A stretch of DNA of 64,000 bases from Wenjunlia vitaminophila DSM 41686 (GCF_000380165.1 NZ_KB904664.1:1-64000); one strand, 5' to 3'. Shown: positions 26,899 to 36,238, counted from the first letter of the stretch. Notes: generated from the sequence alone by a model not told the origin. Numbers and translations: made by a program.

Positions 26899-27604
26899 GG
26901 CCATCCGCGTCGTGCTGGCGGACGACCAGCACCTCGTTCGCTCCGCCTTCGCGATACTCATCGCCGCCACCCCCCACATGGAGGTCGTGGGCGAGGCCGC
27001 CAACGGCAGGGAGGCCGTGGAGCTGGCCCGCACCGCGCGGGCCGACCTCGTCGTGATGGACATCCGCATGCCCGAGCTCGACGGCATCGAGGCCACGCGA
27101 CAGATCGCTGCCGACGAGGACCTCGCCGGCGTGAAGGTCCTCGTCCTCACCACGTACGACACCGACGAACACATCATCGACGCCCTGCGCGCGGGGGCCT
27201 CCGGTTTCCTGGTGAAGGACACCAAGCCCCGGGACCTGCTCGACGCCATTCGCACCGTCGCGGCCGGCGAGGCCCTGCTCTCCCCCGGCCCCACGGCCCG
27301 CCTCCTCGAGCGGGTGGTCAGGACCCACCCGGGCATCGCACCGGTGCAGGACCGGCCGGAGGTTCTGAGCGCGCTGTCCCCCCGCGAGCGCGAGGTCCTG
27401 ACCCTGGTCGCCCGCGGCCTGAACAACACGGAGATCGCCGAGGCCCTCGTCCTGTCCCCGCTCACCGCGAAGACCCACGTCAGCCGCATCATGGGCAAGC
27501 TGGGAGCGCGTGACCGGGCGCAACTGGTGGTACTCGCCTACGAGTCCGGGCTGATCACCCCCGGCGAGTCGGACCACGCGCGGCGAACCGCACACGGCGC
27601 GTAG
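26891..27604 (+). CDS. NarL/FixJ-type response regulator
   Basis: A 237-residue response regulator. The receiver domain (residues 5-120) has the acidic pair in LADDQ (residues 9-13), phospho-acceptor Asp57 (VVMDIRMPE) and Lys in FLVKDTKP. The C-terminal LuxR helix-turn-helix is LSPREREVLTLVARGLNNTE, then LSPLTAKTHVSRIMGKL. It is the partner of the kinase it overlaps. By position the pair may control the MMPL gene upstream. Confidence 0.94.
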   Translation: MTEAIRVVLADDQHLVRSAFAILIAATPHMEVVGEAANGREAVELARTARADLVVMDIRMPELDGIEATRQIAADEDLAGVKVLVLTTYDTDEHIIDALRAGASGFLVKDTKPRDLLDAIRTVAAGEALLSPGPTARLLERVVRTHPGIAPVQDRPEVLSALSPREREVLTLVARGLNNTEIAEALVLSPLTAKTHVSRIMGKLGARDRAQLVVLAYESGLITPGESDHARRTAHGA

Positions 27605-27646
27605 GGCGCGACGGCGTCGCCACCGAACGGCGGGGGCGGGTGCCGG

Positions 27647-30496
27647 TCAGGCGGGGAGCGGCCGGGTCACGTCGTCGAGGATCTCCAGCAGGTGCCGGTA
27701 CGGGTGACCGGTCGCCCTGGTCATGCCGAGTTCGCAGGTGCGGTTGACCGAGGCGTGGGCGGCGGCCTGGTGCTGTCGGACGGCGAGGGACTCGGCCCTG
27801 GTCGCCGAGGCGGTCAGCTCCGGGTGCAGCAGCCCCCGGTCGCCGGCGAAGGCGCAGCAGCCCCAGTCCTCCGGCTGGACCACCTCCTCGGCGACCGTGG
27901 CGGCCACGCGCAGGAGCGCCGGGTTCAGGCCGAGCTGGGTGGAGGAGCAGGTGGGGTGGACGACGACCGAGGGGAGGCGGCGGGCGGCGGGCAGGCGGGG
28001 CAGGATGGTGGAGTCGACGAACGCGACCGCGTCCACGACCTCGATGTGCTCCTCGGCGAGCATGTGGAGCAGGCCCTCGGTGCAGGAGGCCGCATCGACC
28101 ACCACGGGCAGCTCACCGCCGTTGGTGGCCCGGTGCAGCACCGGCACGACCCGCGCGCGCATGGCCGCGTAGCCGTCGGTCAGTCCCTTGGACTTCCACG
28201 GCGTGCCGCAGCACAGTGAGGCGATGCCCTCCGGCACCCGGACGTCGGTGCCGGCCCGTTCGCACAGGGCCAGGAACGCCTCGGTGACGCCGGGTCCGGA
28301 TTCGGGGTCGGCGGGCCCGAACATCGTGGAGATGCAGGCCGGGAAGTACACCGCCCGCGGGCCCCCGGCGCGTGCGGGAAGGCGCCGGCTGCCGCCGCGA
28401 GGCAGGTCCGGGGACCAGGCGGGCACGGCGTCGGCACCGAGCAGCGCCCGTCCGGCGGAGGTGACGGCGGCGGGCAGGGGCGCCGGCACGGTGCGGGCGG
28501 CGGTGAGCGCCGTGGCCGCTGTCCTGGTGACGCCGTCCCAGTGCCTGGCGGCGAACGACCACAGCCTCCGCTCGGTTCGGCCGCGCTGTTCGGCGCGCAG
28601 CCGCCGGGTCAGGTCGCCGGTGTCGATGAGCACGGGACAGGCGGTCCGGCACATGCCGTCCACCGCACAGGTCTCGATGGCGTCGTACTGGTACTCGCGC
28701 TCGAGCCGGGCGAGCAGATCGGTGTCTCCGGCCGCCTGCGCGCGGGCCATCTCGCGGCGCAGCGCGATCCGCCGGCGCGGGGTGGTGGTGAGGTCCTGGC
28801 TGGGGCAGACCGGTTCGCAGTAGCCGCACTCCACGCAGCGGTCCACTTCGGACTCGACGGTGGGGACGGACTTCAGGTGGCTGATGTGGGCGCTGGGGTC
28901 GTCGTTGAGCAGGACGCCGGGGTTGAGGAGCCCTGCTGGGTCGATCAGGCGCTTGGTCTCGCGCATGACCTCGTGGAGTTCGTCGCCGTACTGGCGGCGT
29001 ACGTACGGCGCCATGATGCGGCCCGTGCCGTGTTCCGCCTTGAGCGTGCCGCCCTGGCCGAGGACGAGGTCGACGAGGTCTTCGGTGAAGGCCAGGTAGC
29101 GGGTGAGCAGTTCGTCCCGGTCGAAGTCCTCGTTGAGCAGGAAGTGGATGTTGCCGTCCTTGGCGTGGCCGAAGATGACGCTGTCGGTGTAGCCGTGACG
29201 CTCGAACAGCTCGGTGAGGTCCGTGCAGGTCGGCAGCAGCCGGTCGCCGGGGACGGCGATGTCTTCCAGGAGCGCGGTGGTTCCCGAGGGGCGGGCTCCG
29301 GCGACGGCGGCGTACAGGCCCTTGCGGATGTGCCAGAGCGCGGCACGGGTGCCCGGGTCGGCGCTCAGTTCTCCGGGAGCCGTCAGGGGGAGGCTGTGGA
29401 GCAGGGCGGCCGATGCCGCGGTGCGGTCCCGCAGGTGCTCGGCGGTCGGCTGCTGGTGCTCGACCAGCAGCGCGGCGTGGTCGCGGACGGTGAGTTCCCG
29501 CAGGTCCTCGGTGGCCCGCGGGTCGCGCTGGGCGACCCGCAGGCTGGTGGCGTCGAGGAGTTCGACGGCGGCGAAGCCCGCGGCGACGAGCTCCGGCAGG
29601 GCGCCGGTCGCCGCGGCGAGGTCGGGGAAGAGCAGGAGTCCCGTGGCCGCGTGCGGGTGGGCGGCCACGGTGCGGAAGGTGGCCTCGGCGACGAAGGCGA
29701 GCGTGCCCTCGCTGCCGATGACGAGGTGGGTGAGGATGTCGACGGGGCGGGTGTGGTCGACGAAGGAGTTCAGCCCGTAGCCCATGGTGTTCTTGATGGA
29801 GTACAGGCGGCGGATCGTCGCGAGTGACGTCGGGTTTCCCCGCACGCGGTCGCGGAGCCGCGCGAGGCCCTCGTGTATCCGGGGTTCGAGGGTGCGCAAC
29901 TGGTCGTCGGCGTCCGGAGCCGCGGTGTCCAGGACCGTTCCGCTGGGCAGGACCAGGACGGCCGACTCCAGGGTGCGGTAGGTGTTGAGCTCGGTGCCGC
30001 AGGCCATGCCGCTGGAGTTGTTGGCGACCACGCCGCCGATGGTGCAGGCGGACTCGCTGGCCGGGTCGGGCCCGAGCTTGCGGCCGTACCGGGCGAGCCT
30101 GGTGTTGACGGCGCGGACGGTGGCGCCCGGCTGGACCCGTACGCGGGTGCCTTCGTCGAGGATCTCGACGCGGCGGAAGTTGCGGCGGGTGTCGACCAGC
30201 ACGCCGTCGTTCGTTGCCTGGCCCGAGAGGCTGGTGCCGCCGGAGCGGAACGTCAGCCGCAGGCCGTGGGTGGCGCTGGCGCGGAGCAGCGCCGCCACCT
30301 GGGTCGCGTCCCGGGGGGCGACCACGGCCTGCGGCACCAGCAGGTAGTGCGAGGCGTCGTGGGCGAAGGAGAGCCGGTCGGAGGCGCGGGCGGCGACCGT
30401 GCCCGGTGCTGCTTCCTCCAGGTGGGTCAGCAGCGACGCGTCAACGGTGGGCAGGTGGTCGCTCCGCCGCGGGGGGCGACGGTCAGTGTGCTTCAC
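27647..30496 (-). CDS. FAD-binding and Fe-S-binding D-2-hydroxyacid dehydrogenase-type flavoprotein
   Basis: A 949-residue fusion. Residues 1-520 are a GlcD/Dld-like FAD (PCMH) domain (RSGGTSLSGQA, GGVVANNSSGMACG) with the FAD-oxidase C-terminal cap (FGHAKDGNIHF, AEHGTGRIMAPYVRR). A two-cluster ferredoxin segment follows (CVECGYCEPVCPS near 550, CAVDGMCRTACPV near 612). The last third is a GlcF-like CCG domain (SLCCGTPWKSKG near 760, WGCCAFAGDRG near 880). Such enzymes oxidise D-lactate, D-2-hydroxyglutarate or glycolate and pass electrons to the chain. It is divergent from an IclR regulator. Confidence 0.92.
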   Translation of the reverse strand: MKHTDRRPPRRSDHLPTVDASLLTHLEEAAPGTVAARASDRLSFAHDASHYLLVPQAVVAPRDATQVAALLRASATHGLRLTFRSGGTSLSGQATNDGVLVDTRRNFRRVEILDEGTRVRVQPGATVRAVNTRLARYGRKLGPDPASESACTIGGVVANNSSGMACGTELNTYRTLESAVLVLPSGTVLDTAAPDADDQLRTLEPRIHEGLARLRDRVRGNPTSLATIRRLYSIKNTMGYGLNSFVDHTRPVDILTHLVIGSEGTLAFVAEATFRTVAAHPHAATGLLLFPDLAAATGALPELVAAGFAAVELLDATSLRVAQRDPRATEDLRELTVRDHAALLVEHQQPTAEHLRDRTAASAALLHSLPLTAPGELSADPGTRAALWHIRKGLYAAVAGARPSGTTALLEDIAVPGDRLLPTCTDLTELFERHGYTDSVIFGHAKDGNIHFLLNEDFDRDELLTRYLAFTEDLVDLVLGQGGTLKAEHGTGRIMAPYVRRQYGDELHEVMRETKRLIDPAGLLNPGVLLNDDPSAHISHLKSVPTVESEVDRCVECGYCEPVCPSQDLTTTPRRRIALRREMARAQAAGDTDLLARLEREYQYDAIETCAVDGMCRTACPVLIDTGDLTRRLRAEQRGRTERRLWSFAARHWDGVTRTAATALTAARTVPAPLPAAVTSAGRALLGADAVPAWSPDLPRGGSRRLPARAGGPRAVYFPACISTMFGPADPESGPGVTEAFLALCERAGTDVRVPEGIASLCCGTPWKSKGLTDGYAAMRARVVPVLHRATNGGELPVVVDAASCTEGLLHMLAEEHIEVVDAVAFVDSTILPRLPAARRLPSVVVHPTCSSTQLGLNPALLRVAATVAEEVVQPEDWGCCAFAGDRGLLHPELTASATRAESLAVRQHQAAAHASVNRTCELGMTRATGHPYRHLLEILDDVTRPLPA

Positions 30497-30614
30497 GGCT
30501 GTCCTCCGAACCGTTCGAGCCGACGCGGTCCTGACCCGCGTGCCACTGCGCGCTGCGGAGCTTCATCCCGGATCTTTCCAATAATCGGTACGTCGATCTA
30601 CCATCTGGAACGTC

Positions 30615-31481
30615 ATGAAGCATACGCAGAGGTCCCACGGACCGACAGACCCCGGGGGTGCAGGCGTCGCAGCACCGGCGGACAGCGGCCGGCTGGTGGG
30701 GTCCGACCGGGTCCTGGCCGTCCTGAAGGAGCTGGCCCGGCATCCCGACGGGGTGGGGCTCGACGAGCTGACCCGGGCGATCGGCAGCCCCAAGCCGACG
30801 GTGCACCGGGCGCTCGGCGCGCTGCGTCGGGCGGGCCTGGCCGACCAGGACGTCCGCGGTCGCTACCTGCTCGGCGACGAGTTCCTGAGGATGGCCTTCA
30901 CCCACCACGAGGCCCGCCCCGAGCACGTGCGCATCCGCCCGGTCCTCGAGGCGTTGGCCCACCGGTTCGGCGAGACCGCGCACTACGCGGTCCTCGACGG
31001 CCGGGAGGTCGTCTACCGCGCCAAGGTCGATCCACCCGCCGGCGCCGCCCGGTTGACCTCGACGGTCGGCGGCCGCAACCCAGCTCACGCGACGGGCGTG
31101 GGGAAGCTGCTGCTCGCGCACGAGTTGCGAGGGCTCGAGCAGGTGGAGGCATGGGTCGGCGACGTGCCGCTGGTGCGGCGGACGCCGCGGACCCTGTGCA
31201 CGGCCGGGGAGCTGGACCGCGAGTTGCGGGCCATCCGGGAACGGGGATACGCCGTGGACGACCAGGAGAACGAGGCCGGTGTCAACTGCGTCGCCCTTCC
31301 CGTCTACGCCACCTCACCGGCCGCACCCTGCGGGGCGGTGAGCGTCAGCGCCCTGGCGTACCGGACGCCCCTGGGTGTCCTGACCGACGCGGTCGACGAG
31401 GTCCGCGGCGTCCTCGGTGCCCTGGGTCAGGGCGCCGGGCTCGCCGCCCACACCGGCTCCGACGCCTCCGGCCGCACCTGA
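30615..31481 (+). CDS. IclR family transcriptional regulator
   Basis: A 288-residue IclR protein. The N-terminal winged helix (residues 30-85) has VLAVLKELARHPDGVGLDEL and GSPKPTVHRALGALRRAGLA. The C-terminal effector domain shows TSTVGGRNPAHATGVGKLLL and the closing pattern AVSVSALAYR. IclR members next to 2-hydroxyacid dehydrogenases usually respond to the carboxylate substrate. It is divergent from the flavoprotein gene over 118 bp, where TTCCA and TGGAA half-sites lie near 30580 and 30610. It ends in a clear terminator. Confidence 0.9.
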   Translation: MKHTQRSHGPTDPGGAGVAAPADSGRLVGSDRVLAVLKELARHPDGVGLDELTRAIGSPKPTVHRALGALRRAGLADQDVRGRYLLGDEFLRMAFTHHEARPEHVRIRPVLEALAHRFGETAHYAVLDGREVVYRAKVDPPAGAARLTSTVGGRNPAHATGVGKLLLAHELRGLEQVEAWVGDVPLVRRTPRTLCTAGELDRELRAIRERGYAVDDQENEAGVNCVALPVYATSPAAPCGAVSVSALAYRTPLGVLTDAVDEVRGVLGALGQGAGLAAHTGSDASGRT

Positions 31482-31495
31482 GCCCGGCGGTCCGC

Positions 31496-31523
31496 CGCGC
31501 CGGAACGCGCGTGTTCCGGCGCG
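31496..31523 (+). terminator. terminator of the IclR gene
   Basis: CGCGCCGGAAC at 31496-31506 is perfectly complementary to GTTCCGGCGCG at 31513-31523 with a 6-nt loop, 14 bp past the stop codon. No U-tract. Confidence 0.85.
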
Positions 31524-31602
31524 GGGAAGGGGGTGGTTCCGGGCCCCGTCCCGGAGGGCTGCCGGGGTCGGCGCTGGGCGCCGGGTCGGCCATCCTTGAG
31601 TC

Positions 31603-32637
31603 ATGCGTGCCGCCCGCCTGATCCGCATGGCCCTCCTCGTGCAGTCGAGCCCCGGTGTGACCGCCGCGGCACTCGCCCGTGAGCTGGAGGTCTCCGAGCG
31701 CACCGTGATCCGCGACGCCCAGGCGCTGCAGGAGGCGGGCGTTCCCATCCGGTCCGAACGCGGTCGGGCCGGCGGCTACCACCTGGCGCCCGGTCACCGG
31801 ACCCGGCTCACCACCCTCCACCCCACCGAGGCGGAGACGCTCTACCTCTCGGGTCTGCCGACGGCCCTGCGCGACCTCGGGCTGTCGGACGCGGCGGACA
31901 CGGCCCGGCTGAAGCTGTCGGCCACCCTGCTCCCGTCGCTGCGCGCGGCGGCCGAGTCGTCCACGCGCCGCTTCCACCTCGACGCCCCGGCCTGGTTCCG
32001 CGAACCGTCGGCACCGGAGCTGCTGCCGGAGCTGGCCCGCGCCGTGTGGTCGGACCGCACCGTGGAGCTGGCGTACGCGCGGCCGGGCCGGGACGGCGCG
32101 CCGCCCCGTGTGGTGACCCGCCTGCTGGAGCCGTACGGGCTCGTCCTGAAAGCGGGGGTCTGGTACGTCGTGGGCCGAGTGCCCGGTGGGCGGGCGGGTC
32201 ACGGGGGCGCCTGGCGTACGTACCGCGTCGACCGCGTCACGGCGCTCTCGCCCGCTGCCGGGGTCGACCAACCCTTCGTCCGCGACCCGTCCTTCGACCT
32301 CGCCACGCACTGGCAGGCGTGCGCTGCGGGATTCGCCCGGGCGCTGCTGCGCACGACCGTCACCGTGCGTCTGTCCGAGCGGGGCCTTCGCCGCCTGCCC
32401 GCCGTGGTGGACCCGGCCGGCGTCGGCGAGGCGCTGGCCTCGGCGACCGCGCCGGACGCCGCCGGGCGCGTCACGCTCGACCTTCCGGTGGAGTCGGAGG
32501 ACGTCGCCTTCGGCCAGCTCACCGAGCTGGGCGCGGACGCCGAGGTGCTCGCCCCGGCGGGTCTGCGCTCCCGCTTCCGCGAACACGCCCGGCGCCTCGC
32601 CGCCCTGTACGGTGCCGAGCCGGAGGGTCAGCGGTAG
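31603..32637 (+). CDS. WYL-domain transcriptional regulator (DeoR-like HTH)
   Basis: A 344-residue regulator. The N-terminal helix-turn-helix (residues 1-60) includes LARELEVSERTVIRDAQALQ and GRAGGYHLAPG. A WYL domain (residues 140-230) has VELAYARPG, LEPYGLVLKAGVWYVVGR and AWRTYRVDRV, the basic ligand-binding face. A WCX C-terminal extension follows. WYL proteins sense nucleic-acid or nucleotide-like ligands. Its end overlaps the convergent SDR gene by 10 bp, so the two transcripts are partly antisense. Confidence 0.9.
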   Translation: MRAARLIRMALLVQSSPGVTAAALARELEVSERTVIRDAQALQEAGVPIRSERGRAGGYHLAPGHRTRLTTLHPTEAETLYLSGLPTALRDLGLSDAADTARLKLSATLLPSLRAAAESSTRRFHLDAPAWFREPSAPELLPELARAVWSDRTVELAYARPGRDGAPPRVVTRLLEPYGLVLKAGVWYVVGRVPGGRAGHGGAWRTYRVDRVTALSPAAGVDQPFVRDPSFDLATHWQACAAGFARALLRTTVTVRLSERGLRRLPAVVDPAGVGEALASATAPDAAGRVTLDLPVESEDVAFGQLTELGADAEVLAPAGLRSRFREHARRLAALYGAEPEGQR

Positions 32638-33587
32638 TCGTCCGGCGTGCCCTCCTTGCCGCCGTACTTGACGTCCTGGAAGTACCCCCAGGCGTCGGGC
32701 TGGCTGCCGTCCACGTCGCGTACGCCGTATGCGCGGGCGAGTTCTCCGCTGGAGGTTGACTTCCCGTTCCAGCGGGCGGCCCGGTCCGGATCGGCGGCGA
32801 GGGCGGCGACCGCGCGGCCGAGGTAGGACGGCGACTCGGCGATGCCGAAGTCCGGTTCCTGGGCGACGGCGTCGCGCCAGTTCGCCTCGGTGACGCCGAA
32901 GTGGGTGAGCATCTGCTCGGAGCGCAGGAAGCCCGGCGTGACGGCGACCGCCGTGCCCCCGTACTCCGCGAGTTCCTCACCCAGCCCGAAGGCGATCCGG
33001 ATCGGGGCGTTCTTGGCGAGGTCGTAGTAGAGGTTCTCGCGGTAACGGCGGTTGAACGCCGCCGTGCCGTCGGTGACCTCCACGTGCAGGGGTGCGTCGG
33101 AGCGGACCAGGAGCGGGAGGGCGAGTGCCGCGGTGATCACGTGTGAGCGCACCCCGAGTTCCAGGATGCGCAGGCCGTCGGCGAGCGGCGTCTCCCAGCT
33201 CTTCTTGCCGAAGACGGAGCCGACGAGCAGGTGCTCGCCGCCCCACAGGTCGTTGACGAGGATGTCGAGCCGCCCCTGCTCGTGGTCGATCCGCTCGACG
33301 AGGGCACGCACCCGCTCCTCGTCGAGGTGGTCGGTGGGGACGGCGATGCCGGTGCCGCCCGCCGCTGTGACCAACTCCGCGGTCTCCTCGATGGTCTCCG
33401 TCGTCCGGCCGACCTCGCTGACGTGCTTGCGGGTGGTGCGGCCGGTGACGTAGACGGTGGCGCCGGCGCGGCCGAGTTCGACGGCGAGGGCGCGTCCGGC
33501 CCCTCGGGTGGCGCCGGCGACGAGCGCGATCCGGGCGGTGAGCGGGCCTTCCTGGCCAGGGTGCTGGGTGTCGGTGTTCTTGTGCAT
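32628..33587 (-). CDS. SDR family oxidoreductase
   Basis: A 319-residue short-chain dehydrogenase-like protein. The Rossmann nucleotide motif is VAGATRGAGRALAVELG (variant TGxxxGxG) and YVTGRTTRKH suggests NADP. The NAG-equivalent is NDLWGGEH and the catalytic region is RYRENLYYDLAKNA with Tyr and Lys in a YxxxK-like arrangement. A long C-terminal tail ends GYFQDVKYGG. The chosen start is ATG 33587, with only a weak site. A strong dyad 19 bp upstream (33606-33630) is probably its operator. It is convergent with the WYL gene. Confidence 0.85.
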   Translation of the reverse strand: MHKNTDTQHPGQEGPLTARIALVAGATRGAGRALAVELGRAGATVYVTGRTTRKHVSEVGRTTETIEETAELVTAAGGTGIAVPTDHLDEERVRALVERIDHEQGRLDILVNDLWGGEHLLVGSVFGKKSWETPLADGLRILELGVRSHVITAALALPLLVRSDAPLHVEVTDGTAAFNRRYRENLYYDLAKNAPIRIAFGLGEELAEYGGTAVAVTPGFLRSEQMLTHFGVTEANWRDAVAQEPDFGIAESPSYLGRAVAALAADPDRAARWNGKSTSSGELARAYGVRDVDGSQPDAWGYFQDVKYGGKEGTPDDYR

Positions 33588-33605
33588 GTTTCTACGGTGC
33601 ACGCC

Positions 33606-33630
33606 AAAGGTGACAGTTTCCGTCACCTTT
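33606..33630. promoter_or_regulatory. dyad AAAGGTGAC-N7-GTCACCTTT upstream of the SDR gene
   Basis: Nine-bp arms at 33606-33614 and 33622-33630 are perfectly complementary. The position, just upstream of the SDR start, favours an operator. On the plus strand the dyad is followed by T4 (33631-33634), so it could also stop plus-strand transcripts. Confidence 0.6.
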
Positions 33631-33680
33631 TTTTGGTGTTTCCGGTCGGCCGGGCGGTCGGTCGGGGCCGCAGCCGCGTT

Positions 33681-34571
33681 TCACGGGTCGTGCCGGTCCC
33701 GCGGCGTGATGTGGAGGACGGCGAGGAACGCCGACGCCGCTGGCGTGCGGCTGAACCGGCTCCAGACGACGTACTCCACACGGGTCGGCGCGTCAGTCAC
33801 CTCGATGGTGACCACGCCAGCGAGCTGGGGCGCGTAGGCGGAGGGGAGCATGGCCACGCCGAGTCCCTGCCCGACGAGTCGAGCGATGAAGTCCGCGCTG
33901 GTCACTTCGAAGGCGACGTCACGGCTGAGACCGGCGGCCCAGAACGCCTGGTCGGACTGGGCACGTCCGGCTGTCCCGGCCGGTAGGTCCACGAAGACCT
34001 CGGCGGAGAGCCTGCGGAGGTTGACCGCTGGCTCTTCGGCGAGTGGATGGTCTGGTGCGACGACGGCGACGAGTCGTCCACGGGCGAGCTCCCGGGCGGC
34101 GACGCCCTGGGGCCGCTGCGTGGTCGGCAGCCCGAGGAACGCCACGTCGATGGCTCCCTGCCTGACCTGCTCGACGAGGTCCTCGCTCGCGCCCACACGC
34201 AGGCTGACGCGCACGTGGGGGTACTGCTCGCGGAAATCGTGCAGCGCAGCCGGGATGTCCACCGCGGCGACGGTGGGGATCAGGCCCACGGCGAGCCGTC
34301 CGCGCACCTCTCCGACGGCCGCGGCGACCTCGGCGGCCGCGCGCTCGGCGGCGTCCAGACACTGGCGGGCGGCCGGGAGGAACGCTTCACCGGCCGGCGT
34401 CAGCCGCACTCGGCGGCTGGTGCGCTCGAAGAGCCTCGCGCCCAGTTCCCGTTCCAGGCGCGCGATTTGGTGACTGAGGGCGGACTGGACGACCAGGCAC
34501 CGTTCGGCGGCCCGGGTGAAGCTGTTCGTCTCGGCGACGGCGACGACGTACCGCATCTGCTGGAGCTCCAT
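33681..34571 (-). CDS. LysR family transcriptional regulator
   Basis: A 296-residue LysR protein. The helix-turn-helix lies in residues 1-60 (MELQQMRYVVAVAETNSFTR, then VVQSALSHQIARLERELG, LFERTSRRVRLTPAG). The effector domain follows (RLAVGLIPTVAAVDIPAALH, QGLGVAMLPS). I prefer ATG 34571 over the upstream in-frame start because the HTH begins there as usual. It is divergent from the EamA/NAD-binding operon 78 bp away, which it likely controls. Confidence 0.9.
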   Translation of the reverse strand: MELQQMRYVVAVAETNSFTRAAERCLVVQSALSHQIARLERELGARLFERTSRRVRLTPAGEAFLPAARQCLDAAERAAAEVAAAVGEVRGRLAVGLIPTVAAVDIPAALHDFREQYPHVRVSLRVGASEDLVEQVRQGAIDVAFLGLPTTQRPQGVAARELARGRLVAVVAPDHPLAEEPAVNLRRLSAEVFVDLPAGTAGRAQSDQAFWAAGLSRDVAFEVTSADFIARLVGQGLGVAMLPSAYAPQLAGVVTIEVTDAPTRVEYVVWSRFSRTPAASAFLAVLHITPRDRHDP

Positions 34572-34649
34572 GAGTCCATCTTGGATTGAGATCGATGTCT
34601 TGACAAACATGCATTGGATTCATTGATCGCTTGGTATGAGACTGCGGGT

Positions 34650-35603
34650 ATGACAAATCCAGCAGAACCGAGGGGTTCCGGAGGAACCAGCGGTGCTCCC
34701 CTCGGAGATCTGCCCCGTACCGCCCTGACGGCGTTCGCCCCCCTGGTGTGGGGCACGACCTACGTCGTCACCACCGAGCTCCTCCCAGGCGGACACCCCC
34801 TGTTCGCCGGACTCCTGCGCGCGCTGCCCGCCGGCCTGGTCGCACTGGCCATCACCCGGACGCTGCCGCGCGGGGCCTGGTGGGGCAAGGCCACCATGCT
34901 CGGCGTGCTGAACATAGGACTGTTCTTCCCGCTGCTGTTCACCGCGGCCGAACGGCTGCCGGGAGGCGTTGCCGCGACGTTGGCCGCCGTCCAACCGCTG
35001 GTCGTCGCCGTCCTGGCCGCGACCGTCCTGCACCAGAGTCCTTCCGCGTGGCACCTCCTGTGGGGCGTGACGGGGGTGGTGGGCGTCGGCCTGGTGGTGC
35101 TCGGACCACACGCGGCACTGGACGTCGTCGGGGTCGTGGCGGGTCTTGGGGGCGCCGTCTCGATGGCGCTCGGGGTGACCCTCACCAAACGCTGGGGGCG
35201 CCCCGCCGGGGTCGGTCCCACCGCCTTCGCCGGTTGGCAACTCACCGCGGGAGGGCTGTTCCTGGTACCCGTCACGTTCCTCGTCGAAGGGTCCCCTCCG
35301 GCGATCGATCCGACCGCCGCCGTGGGCTACCTCTGGCTGGGTCTGGTGGGCGGTCTGCTCGCCTACGTCCTGTGGTTCCGCGGCATCACCACTCTGCCCG
35401 TCAACTCCGTCGCGGTTCTCGTCCTGCTCTCGCCGCTGGTCGCCGCCGCCCTGGGAGCCGTCGTGCTCGGCCAGACGCTCGGCCCGGTCCAGCTCGTGGG
35501 GTTCGGGCTCTCCCTCGCCGCGATCGGCGCCGGACAGCTTCCCCCGCCCGGCCGCTCACCCGACTCCGTTTCCCCACCCACACCGAGAGGGACACCTCGA
35601 TGA
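34650..35603 (+). CDS. EamA/DMT family transporter
   Basis: A 317-residue membrane protein with about ten helices in two EamA repeats (TALTAFAPLVWGTTYVVTTE, PLVVAVLAATVLHQSPSAWH, WLGLVGGLLAYVLWFRG). It resembles the YedA/RhaT-like exporters usually controlled by an adjacent LysR. I chose ATG 34650, close behind a TATGAG element at 34635-34640, so the mRNA may be nearly leaderless. Its stop overlaps the next gene by ATGA (35600-35603), so the two are translationally coupled. Confidence 0.9.
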   Translation: MTNPAEPRGSGGTSGAPLGDLPRTALTAFAPLVWGTTYVVTTELLPGGHPLFAGLLRALPAGLVALAITRTLPRGAWWGKATMLGVLNIGLFFPLLFTAAERLPGGVAATLAAVQPLVVAVLAATVLHQSPSAWHLLWGVTGVVGVGLVVLGPHAALDVVGVVAGLGGAVSMALGVTLTKRWGRPAGVGPTAFAGWQLTAGGLFLVPVTFLVEGSPPAIDPTAAVGYLWLGLVGGLLAYVLWFRGITTLPVNSVAVLVLLSPLVAAALGAVVLGQTLGPVQLVGFGLSLAAIGAGQLPPPGRSPDSVSPPTPRGTPR

Positions 35604-36238
35604 AGATCGCCGTCGTCGGAGCCGCGGGCATGGTCGGCTCACGCGTCGTCAGGGAAGCCGCGGACCGGGGCCATGCCCTCGTCGCGGTGTTCCGGAGAGA
35701 CCCGTCAGCCGTCCTGCCGCCCGGGGTGACCGCCGCTGTGGGCGACGCCAACGACCGCGACCTCATGAGCGGGCTGTTCGACGGCGCCGACGCGGTCGTG
35801 GCAGCGACCCGCCCCGCCCCCGGGAACGAACACACCGTGGTCACGACCACCACGGCGCTGCTCGACGCGGCGGCGACAGCCGGGGCGCGCATCCTCGTCG
35901 TTGGCGGCGCCGCCCCCCTCCTGGTCCCGGGACGCCCCGGCCGGCTCGTCATCGACAGTCCGGAGTACGTTCCCCACCAGTGGCGCTCCATCGCCGCGGC
36001 CAGCGCCGCACAACTGGACGCCTGCCGAGCACACCCGGCCGACTGGGTCTATCTCAGTCCACCCGCCGTCCTCGAACCCGGACGTCGCACCGGCGCGTAT
36101 CGACGCGGCACCACCACCCTCCTCACCGGCGCCGACGGCACCTCGCGCATCTCAGCCGAAGACCTCGCCGTGGCCGTCCTCGACGAACTGGAGGACCCCC
36201 GCGCGGACAGACACTTCACCGTGGGTTGCTCGGCCTGA
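35600..36238 (+). CDS. NAD(P)-binding (NmrA/SDR-atypical) protein
   Basis: A 212-residue Rossmann protein. The N-terminal MKIAVVGAAGMVGSRVVREA is a classic dinucleotide loop, GDANDRDLMSGLFDGADAVV follows, and ILVVGGAAPL lies mid-protein. The C-terminal RISAEDLAVAVLDELEDP is the tail of the YwnB/NmrA group. There is no SDR YxxxK catalytic pair, so it may be a redox sensor or NADPH-dependent flavin/quinone reductase. It overlaps the EamA gene by 4 bp, indicating one operon under the LysR regulator. Confidence 0.88.
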   Translation: MKIAVVGAAGMVGSRVVREAADRGHALVAVFRRDPSAVLPPGVTAAVGDANDRDLMSGLFDGADAVVAATRPAPGNEHTVVTTTTALLDAAATAGARILVVGGAAPLLVPGRPGRLVIDSPEYVPHQWRSIAAASAAQLDACRAHPADWVYLSPPAVLEPGRRTGAYRRGTTTLLTGADGTSRISAEDLAVAVLDELEDPRADRHFTVGCSA

